The position numbers were made by a program, and so were the translations under genes. From Bartonella sp. AU55XJBT (GTDB lineage Bacteria > Pseudomonadota > Alphaproteobacteria > Rhizobiales > Rhizobiaceae), in contig NZ_JAQITC010000012.1 of NCBI RefSeq assembly GCF_028618525.1, forward strand, positions 16,964 through 80,963: a stretch of DNA of 64,000 nucleotides, read 5' to 3'. Position 1 is the stretch's first letter. Every line of letters begins with the position of its first letter. Below the pieces are notes generated by a model. That model was not told the DNA's origin. It made no database searches and saw only the letters and a list, made by a program, of their open reading frames with translations. Shown piece after piece: positions 18,614-29,465 of the stretch.

Positions 18614-19247
18614 AACGTTTTAAATGATACATTAATCTGCTTTCTATTGCTAAAAACAAAGCCCTGCAATTTATATCACAACGCGTTTTTTACAAGTTCT
18701 CCTTGATTGACTTCCTATGATATGAAACACAATATTTTCTTTTCATAAGCCTTCAAGCCGCTTCATCAATATTTCTCTGAAAATATCTCGCAACACATCA
18801 TGGAAAGAATGCTCTCATTGAGCCATCATGAAAACAATTTATGATACAAGCCTTAAATATTAAGTGACACTTCTTTTAACTGTTCCAAATTTGAAAAAGT
18901 TCTATCCTCTCCACCTCCCCTGTGTTTAAAAGGACCAGCTTATCTAATGTCTTGTCTAACAGTTCTACTTGGGCTAATATTCCCATCCCACAAAGAACAA
19001 TGTTCCATAAGACTCTACGAGCAAAAACGTCCTAAAAAGTTAACTTCCTGCGCACCTTTAAGCACAAAAAACCTTCACTCCAGTCCAGCCTGTAAATAAT
19101 GCAAGAATCCAGCTTTTTAAGTGAGCACATCAACTTGGGTTTATTTTATATCACCACCCTCAAAGAACAGCATTTTATGAGACTGTAAGGTTTGTCCTAA
19201 TCTCACACATTTTTGCAATAAACATCACGTGAATATAACAAGACCAA
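18614..19247. other. non-coding gap after Brt cassette copy 2
   Basis: The first 200 nt match sequence downstream of cassette copy 1. The rest, up to the SNase-like gene, holds no supported gene. Confidence 0.5.
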
Positions 19248-19973
19248 TTATTGGCTTGCAAAGGGGTTATCAGATCCATGATCTCGTCGCCATTTTGAAG
19301 GTTCGGTGAAGTCGCTTGACCAAAGACCAATCTTGTTGTTACGTGCTTTTTCCTCTGCATGATGGTACTGTATTGGAATGGGATTTTTACCCTCCTTTGA
19401 GAGTACCAACATCCCTTCTGTAAGACCGGACTCGGCTAAATCAACCCCTTGAACAAAACATTGCGCATAATAAACACCATTGTGCATAAAAGCCCGCTTA
19501 CAAGATAAATCCTGATCAAGTGTTTTGGTGACAAGCCAAGCCATTGTAACCACACCACAGGGCCATTCTTGATCCTTTAATTTTGCTTTTTGGCGAAGTG
19601 CGCATGTGTCCACACCATAAAGACGAATATCACGGGTCATATGGGATCGCCAAGATTGTGCAGAAGGCGTCAATAGTTTAAATGTAACCCCACTGGTAAC
19701 CGATGCCCTCCCATGAAAAACAACGGTATTATTTGCACCATCCCTTGATGCAATACTCTTCTGCCGATCAAGCGCTGGTTCATTTTTTTCTAATGACTGG
19801 TTTGTGATCAATTGACTTAAATTTTTTTCTTCTCGATAAAGATCAACAATATCTTGGATATCTTGCGTTTTTAATGTTTCAAGAAAACTGAAATCTATTT
19901 TATCTTTATATTGGCTTAATCCCCACACTATGGAACCCATAATGTAAATAATAACAATCAATTTAAATAGCAT
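19248..19973 (-). CDS. membrane-anchored SNase-like (thermonuclease family) protein
   Basis: The 241-residue protein has one N-terminal membrane helix (residues about 1-20), then a variable linker. A staphylococcal-nuclease-like domain spans about 85-235, with IRLYGVDTCALRQKAK, EWPCGVVTMAWL, AQCFVQGVDLAESGLTEGM and ARNNKIGLWSSDF. Several catalytic positions of true SNase (the Arg and Glu pair) are not clearly kept, so nuclease activity is uncertain. It points away from virB2 and shares its upstream region. Related small proteins often accompany T4SS or plasmid regions. The domain call is firm; the function is inferred. Confidence 0.75.
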   Translation of the reverse strand: MLFKLIVIIYIMGSIVWGLSQYKDKIDFSFLETLKTQDIQDIVDLYREEKNLSQLITNQSLEKNEPALDRQKSIASRDGANNTVVFHGRASVTSGVTFKLLTPSAQSWRSHMTRDIRLYGVDTCALRQKAKLKDQEWPCGVVTMAWLVTKTLDQDLSCKRAFMHNGVYYAQCFVQGVDLAESGLTEGMLVLSKEGKNPIPIQYHHAEEKARNNKIGLWSSDFTEPSKWRRDHGSDNPFASQ

Positions 19974-20365
19974 CTCTTAACACGCTCGCTCAAAAAATTC
20001 ATTGTTTTTTATCCTTTCACATTATTTACTAGCAATCCCCTTGTTTTTAAAGAAAAAATCGAAATACCTGTGTTACACATTAACTACATTTTGTAAAGAA
20101 TAATATTTTTTCTTGCCGTGTTTTAATATTGTTGTCCTAACCATAAACACAACTTAAAATTGCCATTTTCATATAACACAATCTCAGTTTGAAAAGACTT
20201 CTGTCTCTTTAAGAAAAGCGTTTGAGAGTGAAAAAATCCACGATCAAGACTTTAAAAACAAAAAAACGAGGAGTTTAAACTGTCAAAAATAACAGAATTC
20301 TCCAGTTGTTAGAGGCAATGAAATGTCGACAGGTGAACAAATATTGTTTGTTAAAGAGAGGTAAA
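19974..20365. promoter_or_regulatory. divergent intergenic region upstream of the virB operon
   Basis: The 390-nt AT-rich gap lies between the divergent SNase-like gene and virB2 and must hold the virB promoter. In Bartonella the virB/bep genes are controlled by the BatR/BatS two-component system. I cannot point to a certain binding site or promoter box. Confidence 0.45.
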
Positions 20366-20686
20366 ATGACAGATAATAGATTTCAAAACATCATTTTTAT
20401 CGTGACCATGCTGCTTTTTACAGCAGTATTTTTGTCCGATCTTTCTTATGCTGCTTCTGCTCATAATGGAGGTGGTCTAGGGAATCTTGATGGTGTTTTA
20501 GGCAACATTGTCACAATGATGACGGGTCCAACAGCAAGACTCATTGCCATTATATGTGTTGCTGCTGTGGGTATTGGCTGGATGTACGGCTTTATTGACT
20601 TACGCAAAGCAGCTTACTGTGTTCTGGGTATTGCGATTGTTTTTGGGGCTCCTGCCCTCGTCACAAAACTAGCAGGTACAGCATAA
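20366..20686 (+). CDS. virB2: T4SS major pilin VirB2
   Basis: The 106-residue pilin precursor has a long signal peptide ending near SYAASA (residue about 30). The mature part has two hydrophobic helices (LIAIICVAAVGIGWMYGF and YCVLGIAIVFGAPALVTKL) joined by a short positively charged loop, the VirB2/TrbC pattern. The ATG at 20366 has AGAGAGG directly upstream and is preferred over a longer frame from 20306. It starts the virB operon; virB3 follows without a gap. It forms the extracellular pilus that contacts host cells. Confidence 0.92.
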   Translation: MTDNRFQNIIFIVTMLLFTAVFLSDLSYAASAHNGGGLGNLDGVLGNIVTMMTGPTARLIAIICVAAVGIGWMYGFIDLRKAAYCVLGIAIVFGAPALVTKLAGTA

Positions 20687-20995
20687 ATGAACGAAGATAC
20701 CCTTTTCTTGGCCTGTACACGGCCGGCCATGTTTGCTGGTGTTACAATGGAAGCCATGGCGCTCAATGTCATGGCAACGTCCATTCTCTTTATTTTGACC
20801 AGTGATTTTACCATGTTTGGTTTAGGCATTGGGATGCACTTTATTTTACGTGAAGTGACAAAATATGATCACAACCAATTTCGCGTATTATTTGCGTGGC
20901 TCAATACAAGAGGAAAACAAAAAAATCTCAGCCGATGGGGAGGAGGTTCTACCTCCCCCTTACGCCTTGTGCGCACTTATAAGGAACTACGCTGA
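20687..20995 (+). CDS. virB3: T4SS inner-membrane protein VirB3
   Basis: The 102-residue protein has the short VirB3 layout: a polar start with TRPAMFAGVT, then two close hydrophobic helices (residues about 23-52). VirB3 works with VirB4 at the inner-membrane platform. Its ATG follows the virB2 stop directly, and its stop lies just before the virB4 start, so the three genes are tightly packed. Confidence 0.9.
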   Translation: MNEDTLFLACTRPAMFAGVTMEAMALNVMATSILFILTSDFTMFGLGIGMHFILREVTKYDHNQFRVLFAWLNTRGKQKNLSRWGGGSTSPLRLVRTYKELR

Positions 20996-21008
20996 AGGAA
21001 TAAAACCG

Positions 21009-23372
21009 GTGAAACAGATGTCAATGATGAAACGGGAAACTTTGCCTGAAGAATATATTCCCTATATACGCTACATCAATCAGCATGTCATTGCTTTAAG
21101 TTCACGCTGTTTAATGGTTGTGATGGCTGTTGAAGGTGTCAATTTCGACACGGCAGATGTTGATCAACTCAATTCTTTACACAACCAATTAAACACTCTT
21201 TTAAAAAATATCGCAGATGAACGGGTTGCTTTATATTCTCACATCATTCGCCGTCGTGAAACAATTTACCCAGAGGGCCATTTTCTTTCATCTTTTGCAA
21301 CAACATTAGATGAAAAATACAAAAAGAAAATGGTTTCGCAAGAGCTGTATCGAAATGATCTGTTTATTTCACTGCTTTGGAATCCCGCAGCGGACAAAAC
21401 ACAGCAATTAGCTTCATTTTTTCAACGCTTGAACAAAGCAAAAAAAACACAATCTGAACCTGACGCAGAAGCTATTCGTAAACTCGAAGAGTTAAGCCAA
21501 GATCTCATGCAAGGTTTAGAAGAATATGGAGCCCGTCTCCTATCAATCTATGAGCATGAAGGACTTTTATTTTCCGAACAAAGTGAATTTCTCCATCAAT
21601 TGGTGGGAGGAAGACGGGAACGTATTCCTCTTACATTTGGCACCATTGCTTCAACGATTTACTCAGATCGCGTTATTTTTGGGAAAGAAATCATCGAAAT
21701 TCGCCATGAAAGCAATGAGCGCTTTGTCGGCATGTTTGGCTGGAAAGAATATCCTTCTAAAACACGTCCAGGAATGACCGATGGTTTGCTTACGGTCCCC
21801 TTTGAATTCATCTTAACACAATCGTTTGTTTTTAAGAGTAAAGCGGCCGCCAGTGCCATTATGAACCGCAAGCAAAATCAAATGATTAATGCAGCCGACC
21901 GTGCGAGCTCACAAATTGACGCACTGGATGAAGCCTTGGATGATTTAGAGTCAAACCGTTTTGTTTTGGGTGAACATCATATTTCTTTAGCCGTTTTTGC
22001 GGATCACCCCAAAATATTGACGGAGAACTTATCAAAAGCACGTTCTCATTTAACCAATGGGGGTGCCGTTATTGCCAGAGAAGATTTAGGGTTAGAAGCC
22101 GCATGGTGGGCACAATTACCTGGAAACTTTAGCTATCGTGCGCGTTCAGGCGCCATTACCAGCAGAAACTTTGCAGCTTTATCGCCCTTCCATTCTTTTC
22201 CCGTTGGCAAATTGAACGATAATGTTTGGGGAGCTGCTGTCGCATTGCTCAAAACACAGGCTGGTTCACCTTACTATTTTAATTTTCATTATGGTGATCT
22301 TGGAAACACGTTTGTTTGTGGTCCATCGGGATCTGGTAAAACAGTGATTGTTAATTTTCTTCTTGCACAATTACAAAAACACAATCCAACCATGGTTTTT
22401 TTTGACAAAGATCAAGGAGCGGAGATTTTTGTCCGTGCTGGAGGTGGAAAATATAAACCTCTCAAAAATGGACAGCCCACCGGTATCGCCCCCTTAAAGG
22501 GCATGGAATATAATGAAAAAAATAAAATCTTTCTTCGTCATTGGATTTTAAAGCTGGTGACCAGTGAAGGGCAAATCGTGACCGAAGAAGAGCGACAAGA
22601 TATCGCCAAAGCCATTGACTCTTTAGAAAACTTACCCCCAACACAACGCTCTCTTGGTGCCCTTCAACTATTTTTTGACAACACATCCAAAGAAGGGATT
22701 GCCATACGGCTACAACGCTGGATTAGAGGCAATGATTTAGGATGGGTTTTTGACAATGATCAAGATGATCTTAATTTAAATGCACAGTTTATTGGCTATG
22801 ACATGACCGATTTCTTAGACAACGAAGAAATTCGGCGCCCCTTGATGATGTATCTCTTTCACCGCATTCTTGATCTGATTGATGGACGGCGCATCATCAT
22901 TGTCGTTGATGAATTTTGGAAAGCTTTAGAAGATGATTCATTCAAGGCCTTTGCGCAAGATCGGCTCAAAACAATCCGTAAACAAAATGGTATGATGCTC
23001 TTTGCAACCCAAAGCCCTAAAGACGCTTTAAACTCCACAATCGCACATACCATTATTGAGCAATGCCCCACCCAAATATTTTTTCCCAATCAAAAAGCAA
23101 ATTACAATGATTATGTTGAAGCTTTCAAACTTACTGAGCGTGAATTTGAACTGATACAGTCAGAATTAAGCAGAGAATCCCGCCGTTTCCTCGTCAAGCA
23201 AGGACAAAGTTCCGTCGTTGCAGAACTCAACTTACGCGGAATGAACGATGAGATTGCCGTTTTAAGCGGCACAACAAAAAATATTGAACTCATGAATGAA
23301 ATTATAAACGAACATGGCGCAGCCCCTGAAAAATGGCTGCCCATCTTTTATCAAAGGAGAAAAAAACAATGA
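21009..23372 (+). CDS. virB4: T4SS ATPase VirB4
   Basis: The 787-residue ATPase energises pilus assembly and substrate transport. Walker A GPSGSGKT lies near residues 438-445 and Walker B IIIVVDEFWKAL near 635-645, with FATQSPKDAL as a further conserved ATPase motif. I choose the GTG at 21009, with AAGGA 8 nt upstream and just after the virB3 stop. An ATG at 21018 is the main alternative, and the open frame back to 20865 only overlaps virB3. The stop overlaps the virB5 ATG (ATGA). Confidence 0.95.
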   Translation: MKQMSMMKRETLPEEYIPYIRYINQHVIALSSRCLMVVMAVEGVNFDTADVDQLNSLHNQLNTLLKNIADERVALYSHIIRRRETIYPEGHFLSSFATTLDEKYKKKMVSQELYRNDLFISLLWNPAADKTQQLASFFQRLNKAKKTQSEPDAEAIRKLEELSQDLMQGLEEYGARLLSIYEHEGLLFSEQSEFLHQLVGGRRERIPLTFGTIASTIYSDRVIFGKEIIEIRHESNERFVGMFGWKEYPSKTRPGMTDGLLTVPFEFILTQSFVFKSKAAASAIMNRKQNQMINAADRASSQIDALDEALDDLESNRFVLGEHHISLAVFADHPKILTENLSKARSHLTNGGAVIAREDLGLEAAWWAQLPGNFSYRARSGAITSRNFAALSPFHSFPVGKLNDNVWGAAVALLKTQAGSPYYFNFHYGDLGNTFVCGPSGSGKTVIVNFLLAQLQKHNPTMVFFDKDQGAEIFVRAGGGKYKPLKNGQPTGIAPLKGMEYNEKNKIFLRHWILKLVTSEGQIVTEEERQDIAKAIDSLENLPPTQRSLGALQLFFDNTSKEGIAIRLQRWIRGNDLGWVFDNDQDDLNLNAQFIGYDMTDFLDNEEIRRPLMMYLFHRILDLIDGRRIIIVVDEFWKALEDDSFKAFAQDRLKTIRKQNGMMLFATQSPKDALNSTIAHTIIEQCPTQIFFPNQKANYNDYVEAFKLTEREFELIQSELSRESRRFLVKQGQSSVVAELNLRGMNDEIAVLSGTTKNIELMNEIINEHGAAPEKWLPIFYQRRKKQ

Positions 23373-23902
23373 AAAAATATGGCTTAGTGACACTGTTATC
23401 TTTTTCTTTTATTTCTCATGCGCTCTCACAAATGTCTCCCGATGCAGATGAATATTATAAGCAAGCGCTCGAGAATACACAAAAACTCGAGGCTGCAAAA
23501 TCAGAAACAGCTGAGACCATTTATAAGACGGCAACTGAAACTGCAAAAAAAATTAAAGAACTAAGAGATCAACTTGAACAACTTAAATCAAAAATAGAGG
23601 GAACAACAACTGAAACGACAACTGAAACTGCAAAAGAATCCAAACTTGAGGAATTGCAGAAACTTCAAGCTCTTCGACAAGAGCTTCAAGTAAAAGTTTC
23701 TCTTCTTCAAGCCGATCTTCAGACGAGTTCTTTAAAACTTCAGTCTTTAGCTATGATTCAAGCCAGAGATACGAAGACAAAAGAAGAGCTACGTGAAGAA
23801 AAGGAGCAACAAAAACATAAAATACTTCAAGCACAATTAAAAGAAAAAGAAGAAAAGCTAAGAGAAAAACTTGAAAGTACTGGTACAGATGTCAGACTAT
23901 AA
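23369..23902 (+). CDS. virB5: T4SS minor pilus protein VirB5
   Basis: The 177-residue secreted protein has a signal peptide (LVTLLSFSFISHALS) and a mature part almost entirely of charged coiled coil (Glu/Lys/Gln/Leu heptads, residues about 35-175). In Bartonella this position encodes the immunodominant 17-kDa antigen, the VirB5 homologue at the pilus tip or base. AAAGGAG lies in front of the ATG, which overlaps the virB4 stop. A TETTTETAK-like repeat near the middle (residues about 75-90) may vary among strains. Confidence 0.88.
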   Translation: MKKYGLVTLLSFSFISHALSQMSPDADEYYKQALENTQKLEAAKSETAETIYKTATETAKKIKELRDQLEQLKSKIEGTTTETTTETAKESKLEELQKLQALRQELQVKVSLLQADLQTSSLKLQSLAMIQARDTKTKEELREEKEQQKHKILQAQLKEKEEKLREKLESTGTDVRL

Positions 23903-24893
23903 TTTTCCTACATTTGATAAGTTTTCTCCATTTGCAAGCATTTCTGGGTATATTTTAAAGCCCCTCGACAATGTGATGGACACAACGGTGAGTGGGTTAT
24001 CTTCTGCTATTTCAGCGCCTTTAAATCTTGCCGCAATCATTTTTATTTTTCTTTATGGCTATAATGTTATGACAGGTCGCGTTGCGCTTTCCATGCATAG
24101 TCTTCTCAATAATGTTGTTAAAATTGTTGTTGTAACAACAATGGCAACGAATGCAGAGACATTTAATAGTTATGTCAAAGATATTTTCTTCAATGACTTG
24201 TCCAACGCTATTGGGAATGCGTTAAACAGCAATCCTGCAAACTCCAATGTTTTTGATTATATCTTGTTAAAGACAAGTGACCGCTATCAAGAAGTTTTAT
24301 ACAATGCTTGGTTTTTTGAAAAGATTGTTGTAGGGCTTCTTGGTTCTATCATGCTTCTGGCTGTCATTCTCTTTTGTATAGGTGGCTTTATTGTCCAAAT
24401 ATTTGCCCAAGTTGCACTGGTCATGATTATAGGTCTTGGACCTCTGTTCATTAGTTTATATTTGTTCAATGCAACGCGAAAATACACCGATGCGTGGATT
24501 ACAACTTTGGTTAATTTTACCATTTTACAAGTTCTCGTCATCATGCTTGGAACAATTATATGTCAAGTGATCATACAGGTTCTCACAGTTCCCTATGAAT
24601 CAATCTACGTTCTTTTCCCCCCTGTCATCGTCATTTCGATCATAGGTGTTATTATCTTCCGAGCGCTTCCTGGTATTGCCACAGCGCTGGCCTCTGGCGG
24701 ACCGTACTTTAGTGCTGGTGTCTCTTCAGGAGGACAGATCTTCACAATGCTTGCCAATAGTGCAAGAGCGAGTGGGAATGCGGTCAAAAGTGCTGCTTCA
24801 CAAATTTCAGGAGCTGCCGGTAATGCTGCGAAAGGTGCAGCAGGCGCGGCAGCAAAAGCAGGAAGATCTGGAGGTGGTCGTGGTCGGTTTTAA
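23889..24893 (+). CDS. virB6: T4SS polytopic membrane protein VirB6
   Basis: The 334-residue protein has about six hydrophobic helices between residues 35 and 270, and a small-residue C-terminal tail rich in Ala/Gly/Ser (AAGNAAKGAAGAAAKAG-like), as in the VirB6/TrbL family. VirB6 is part of the inner-membrane pore that passes substrates. The ATG at 23889 overlaps the 3' end of virB5 by 14 nt and is preferred to the upstream codon at 23871. Confidence 0.92.
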   Translation: MSDYNFPTFDKFSPFASISGYILKPLDNVMDTTVSGLSSAISAPLNLAAIIFIFLYGYNVMTGRVALSMHSLLNNVVKIVVVTTMATNAETFNSYVKDIFFNDLSNAIGNALNSNPANSNVFDYILLKTSDRYQEVLYNAWFFEKIVVGLLGSIMLLAVILFCIGGFIVQIFAQVALVMIIGLGPLFISLYLFNATRKYTDAWITTLVNFTILQVLVIMLGTIICQVIIQVLTVPYESIYVLFPPVIVISIIGVIIFRALPGIATALASGGPYFSAGVSSGGQIFTMLANSARASGNAVKSAASQISGAAGNAAKGAAGAAAKAGRSGGGRGRF

Positions 24894-24938
24894 GATAAAG
24901 CACTTACTTAAAAGAAGAAGCATTTTGGTTTTTGCTTT

Positions 24939-24960
24939 GCGTGCGCCCTTTGGCGCACGC
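24939..24960 (+). other. strong hairpin inside the virB operon (between virB6 and virB7)
   Basis: GCGTGCGCC (24939-24947) pairs perfectly with GGCGCACGC (24952-24960) around a 4-nt loop, 45 nt after the virB6 stop. It is by far the most GC-rich hairpin nearby and has no T-run behind it. The virB6-virB7 gap (24894-25092) is the only long gap in virB2-virB11, so the element may affect mRNA processing, stability or read-through. Confidence 0.75.
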
Positions 24961-25092
24961 ACCATGATCTTATTCCATGAAAGACTTAACATCTTAGGCC
25001 TTACAACAATCTTGCCTCCCATAAACTTGTAAAAGTGTTCAAAATAAAAGGCTCTCATGCGTTGTATTCCAAGATATCTGTGAGTTCAAAAA

Positions 25093-26920
<1,828 letters not shown>

Positions 26921-26928
<8 letters not shown>

Positions 26929-28099
26929 CGCCGTGGATGAAAAAAACGTTAATGATCGCGATACCATAAAAAATGCTCAAGGGAAAAGTCAACAGAGCAA
27001 TGTAGGCAAAGCAATTGCTCTTATTATTCTTTTCAGTGTCTGTCTTTATTTAGCCTATTCAACGCTTGTCACAGACAAAACACAACCTACAGAGAAAAAA
27101 CAATCGATTGAATCTTTAAAAGAAGGAAAAGTTATCAAACAAACAGAACTTTTCCGCCCTGCAAAGCCTACCCCTCCCTCCCTTGAACAGACGCCCCGAA
27201 AGAACGCTTTGTTACCCAAAGTCGAGCTCCCAACACCCAACATCAATCAATTAAATTCTGATGATCCACTGCTTGAAGCTGCACAACGTGCTCCTGTATT
27301 AGCTTATGCGAATACACAACAAGGCAAAACAGATTCACAAACCAATAACAGCACTTTGCCTCACCAACTGGAAAGCAAGCCTGATGAAACAACACAACGC
27401 TTTAATCATCTTCTCAAACCCACGCTGCTTGAAGGGATTCGTGCTTCAAGTCTTGGCAATCGAAATTATATCATCACGATGGGAACTTCTATCCCTTGTA
27501 TCTTAGAAACAGCCATCAATAGCGATCAACAAGGTTTTGCCAGTTGTATCATCTCCAGAGATATTTTATCCGACAATGGTCGTGTTGTGCTTCTTGATAA
27601 AGGGACTCAAATTGTTGGTGAATATCGCGCTGGATTGAAAAAAGGCCAAAAACGTCTCTTTGTGTTATGGAATAGAGCAAAAACCCCCAATGGTATCATT
27701 ATATCCTTAGCTTCACCAGCAACAGACAGTTTAGGACGCTCTGGAATTGACGGTGATATTGATAATCATTGGTTAGAGAGGATTGGATCTGCACTTCTTG
27801 TCTCTCTGATAAAAGATGTAACGAGCTATACCAATAAACGTTTATCAAAAAAACAAGAAAAAGAAGAGACTGAAACAATTTCTTCAGGACAAAACATCGC
27901 CAATATCATTGTCGAAAATTACGCCAATATTCCTCCAACCTTATCCAAAAACCAAGGGGAAATGGTGAACGTTTTTGTTGCCCGCGATTTAGATTTTTCC
28001 GGTGTTTATAAACTGAAAGTCATCGAAAATAAAAAACAGATTATCAATCGAGCTGTTTCAAAAAACTTTTACAAAAATTCTGCGATACCTTTAGAATGA
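26921..28099 (+). CDS. virB10: T4SS core-complex protein VirB10
   Basis: The 392-residue protein has a cytoplasmic N-terminus, one membrane helix (residues about 30-48, IALIILFSVCLYLAYSTL), a Pro/Gln-rich periplasmic linker, and a C-terminal beta-barrel domain (TSIPCILETAINSDQQG, VLLDKGTQIVGEY, DSLGRSGIDGDIDNHW). VirB10 spans both membranes and transmits ATPase energy to the outer-membrane gate. Its stop overlaps the virB11 ATG. Confidence 0.95.
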
Positions 28100-29166
28100 A
28101 CCAAACCTTACACACCATAAGCGATGAAACCGTCGCGATTGTTCTGACAAAACTTGAACCCATCAGCGTTTTTTTGAAAGATGAGAATCTTTTCGAAATT
28201 GTGATCAATCGTCCCTATCAAGTAATGACAGAAGGGATTGATGGCTGGAAAACAATGGAAGCACCGGCTCTTTCTTTTAATGAGCTTATGGGGATTGCGA
28301 AAGTTGTCGCGTCCTATTCCAAGCAAAATATATCAGACAAGAACCCAATACTATCCGCGACTCTGCCAGGTAATGAGCGCATTCAAATTGTCATTCCACC
28401 AGCTGTCGAAAAAGACACGATTAGTATGACAATTCGTAAACCATCATCACAGAGTTTTTCTCTCGAAGAGCTCGCTCATAAAGGTCTTTTTTCGCACTGT
28501 GAGCAGGTCTCTTTCACACCATTGAATGATTATCATTCTCGTTTTAATGAACTCAAAGTCATTGAGCATAACTTAGCCAATGCCTACTGCGATAAAGACT
28601 TTGTTTCCTTTTTAAATCAAGCTGTAAAATGCCAAAAAAATATTTTGATTGCGGGAAAAACCGGTTCGGGGAAAACAACATTATCAAAAGCATTAATTGC
28701 CAAAATTCCCCAAGACGAGCGTATTATCACCATTGAAGACACCCAAGAATTAGTGATCCCGCACCCCAACCATGTCTCGATGATCTATTCAAAAGATGGA
28801 CAAGGCTTAGCTTCTGTTGGCCCCAAAGAATTGCTTGAATCATCTTTACGGATGCGTCCTGATCGTATTCTTTTGCAAGAACTTCGAGATGGTACAGCCT
28901 TTTATTATATCCGCAATGTCAATTCAGGCCATCCAGGATCCATTACAACAGTCCATGCCTCAACAGCCCTTGCTGCCTTTGAGCAAATGACCCTTCTAGT
29001 CAAGGAAAGTGAAGGAGGGGGTGATTTAGAGCGCGATGATATTCGAGGTTTATTGATCTCAATGATTGATATCATCATCCAATGCAAACGGGTTGAAGGA
29101 AAATTTAAGGTCACAGAAATTTATTATGATCCCTTCAAACAACGAAACATCTTTGGAGGTGACTAA
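28096..29166 (+). CDS. virB11: T4SS traffic ATPase VirB11
   Basis: The 356-residue hexameric ATPase has Walker A GKTGSGKTT near residues 187-195, the Asp box ITIEDTQEL, Walker B-like RILLQELRDG, and the His box SGHPGSITTVHA. It drives pilus biogenesis and substrate transfer at the inner membrane. It closes the virB2-virB11 block; the antitoxin gene biaA starts about 70 nt further on. Confidence 0.95.
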   Translation: MNQTLHTISDETVAIVLTKLEPISVFLKDENLFEIVINRPYQVMTEGIDGWKTMEAPALSFNELMGIAKVVASYSKQNISDKNPILSATLPGNERIQIVIPPAVEKDTISMTIRKPSSQSFSLEELAHKGLFSHCEQVSFTPLNDYHSRFNELKVIEHNLANAYCDKDFVSFLNQAVKCQKNILIAGKTGSGKTTLSKALIAKIPQDERIITIEDTQELVIPHPNHVSMIYSKDGQGLASVGPKELLESSLRMRPDRILLQELRDGTAFYYIRNVNSGHPGSITTVHASTALAAFEQMTLLVKESEGGGDLERDDIRGLLISMIDIIIQCKRVEGKFKVTEIYYDPFKQRNIFGGD

Positions 29167-29239
29167 AACAAGATCATATCGGTTGAAGGCTCTTTTAAAG
29201 CAACGATTGGACATACATTGCACACAAAAGGAAAAATGC

Positions 29240-29455
29240 ATGAAAACCAAAGCAACAGAAAACAGAGAAAACCTTTTATCGATGACAGCGAAAGACTTAA
29301 AACAACGCCGCCAAGCCGTTGATTTCGCGATCAGCACCCATACGATAGAAGGAATAACGCTTCATTACAAAACACTGAAAATTTTAGAAGAATACGCAAA
29401 GGGGACTATTTCGCTCGAGGAATTTAATACTCTCATGGACAACACAACATTATAA
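29240..29455 (+). CDS. biaA: Fic antitoxin BiaA
   Basis: The 71-residue protein is mainly helical and carries the class I Fic antitoxin inhibitory motif [S/T]xxxE[G/N] as STHTIEG (residues about 32-38), followed by ILEEYAKGTISLEEF. By family knowledge the Glu blocks the ATP site of the partner Fic domain. The ATG at 29240 has AAAGGAAAAA upstream. It lies 10 nt before bepA, the classic antitoxin-toxin pair order. The partner's FIC motif is degenerate here, so inhibition may no longer be needed. Confidence 0.8.
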   Translation: MKTKATENRENLLSMTAKDLKQRRQAVDFAISTHTIEGITLHYKTLKILEEYAKGTISLEEFNTLMDNTTL

Positions 29456-29465
29456 GGAAGCAGCG

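Noticed and set aside
20865..21008. Extended start for VirB4 at 20865.
   Set aside because: It would overlap virB3 by 130 nt with unrelated residues; the GTG at 21009 has a ribosome binding site right after the virB3 stop.
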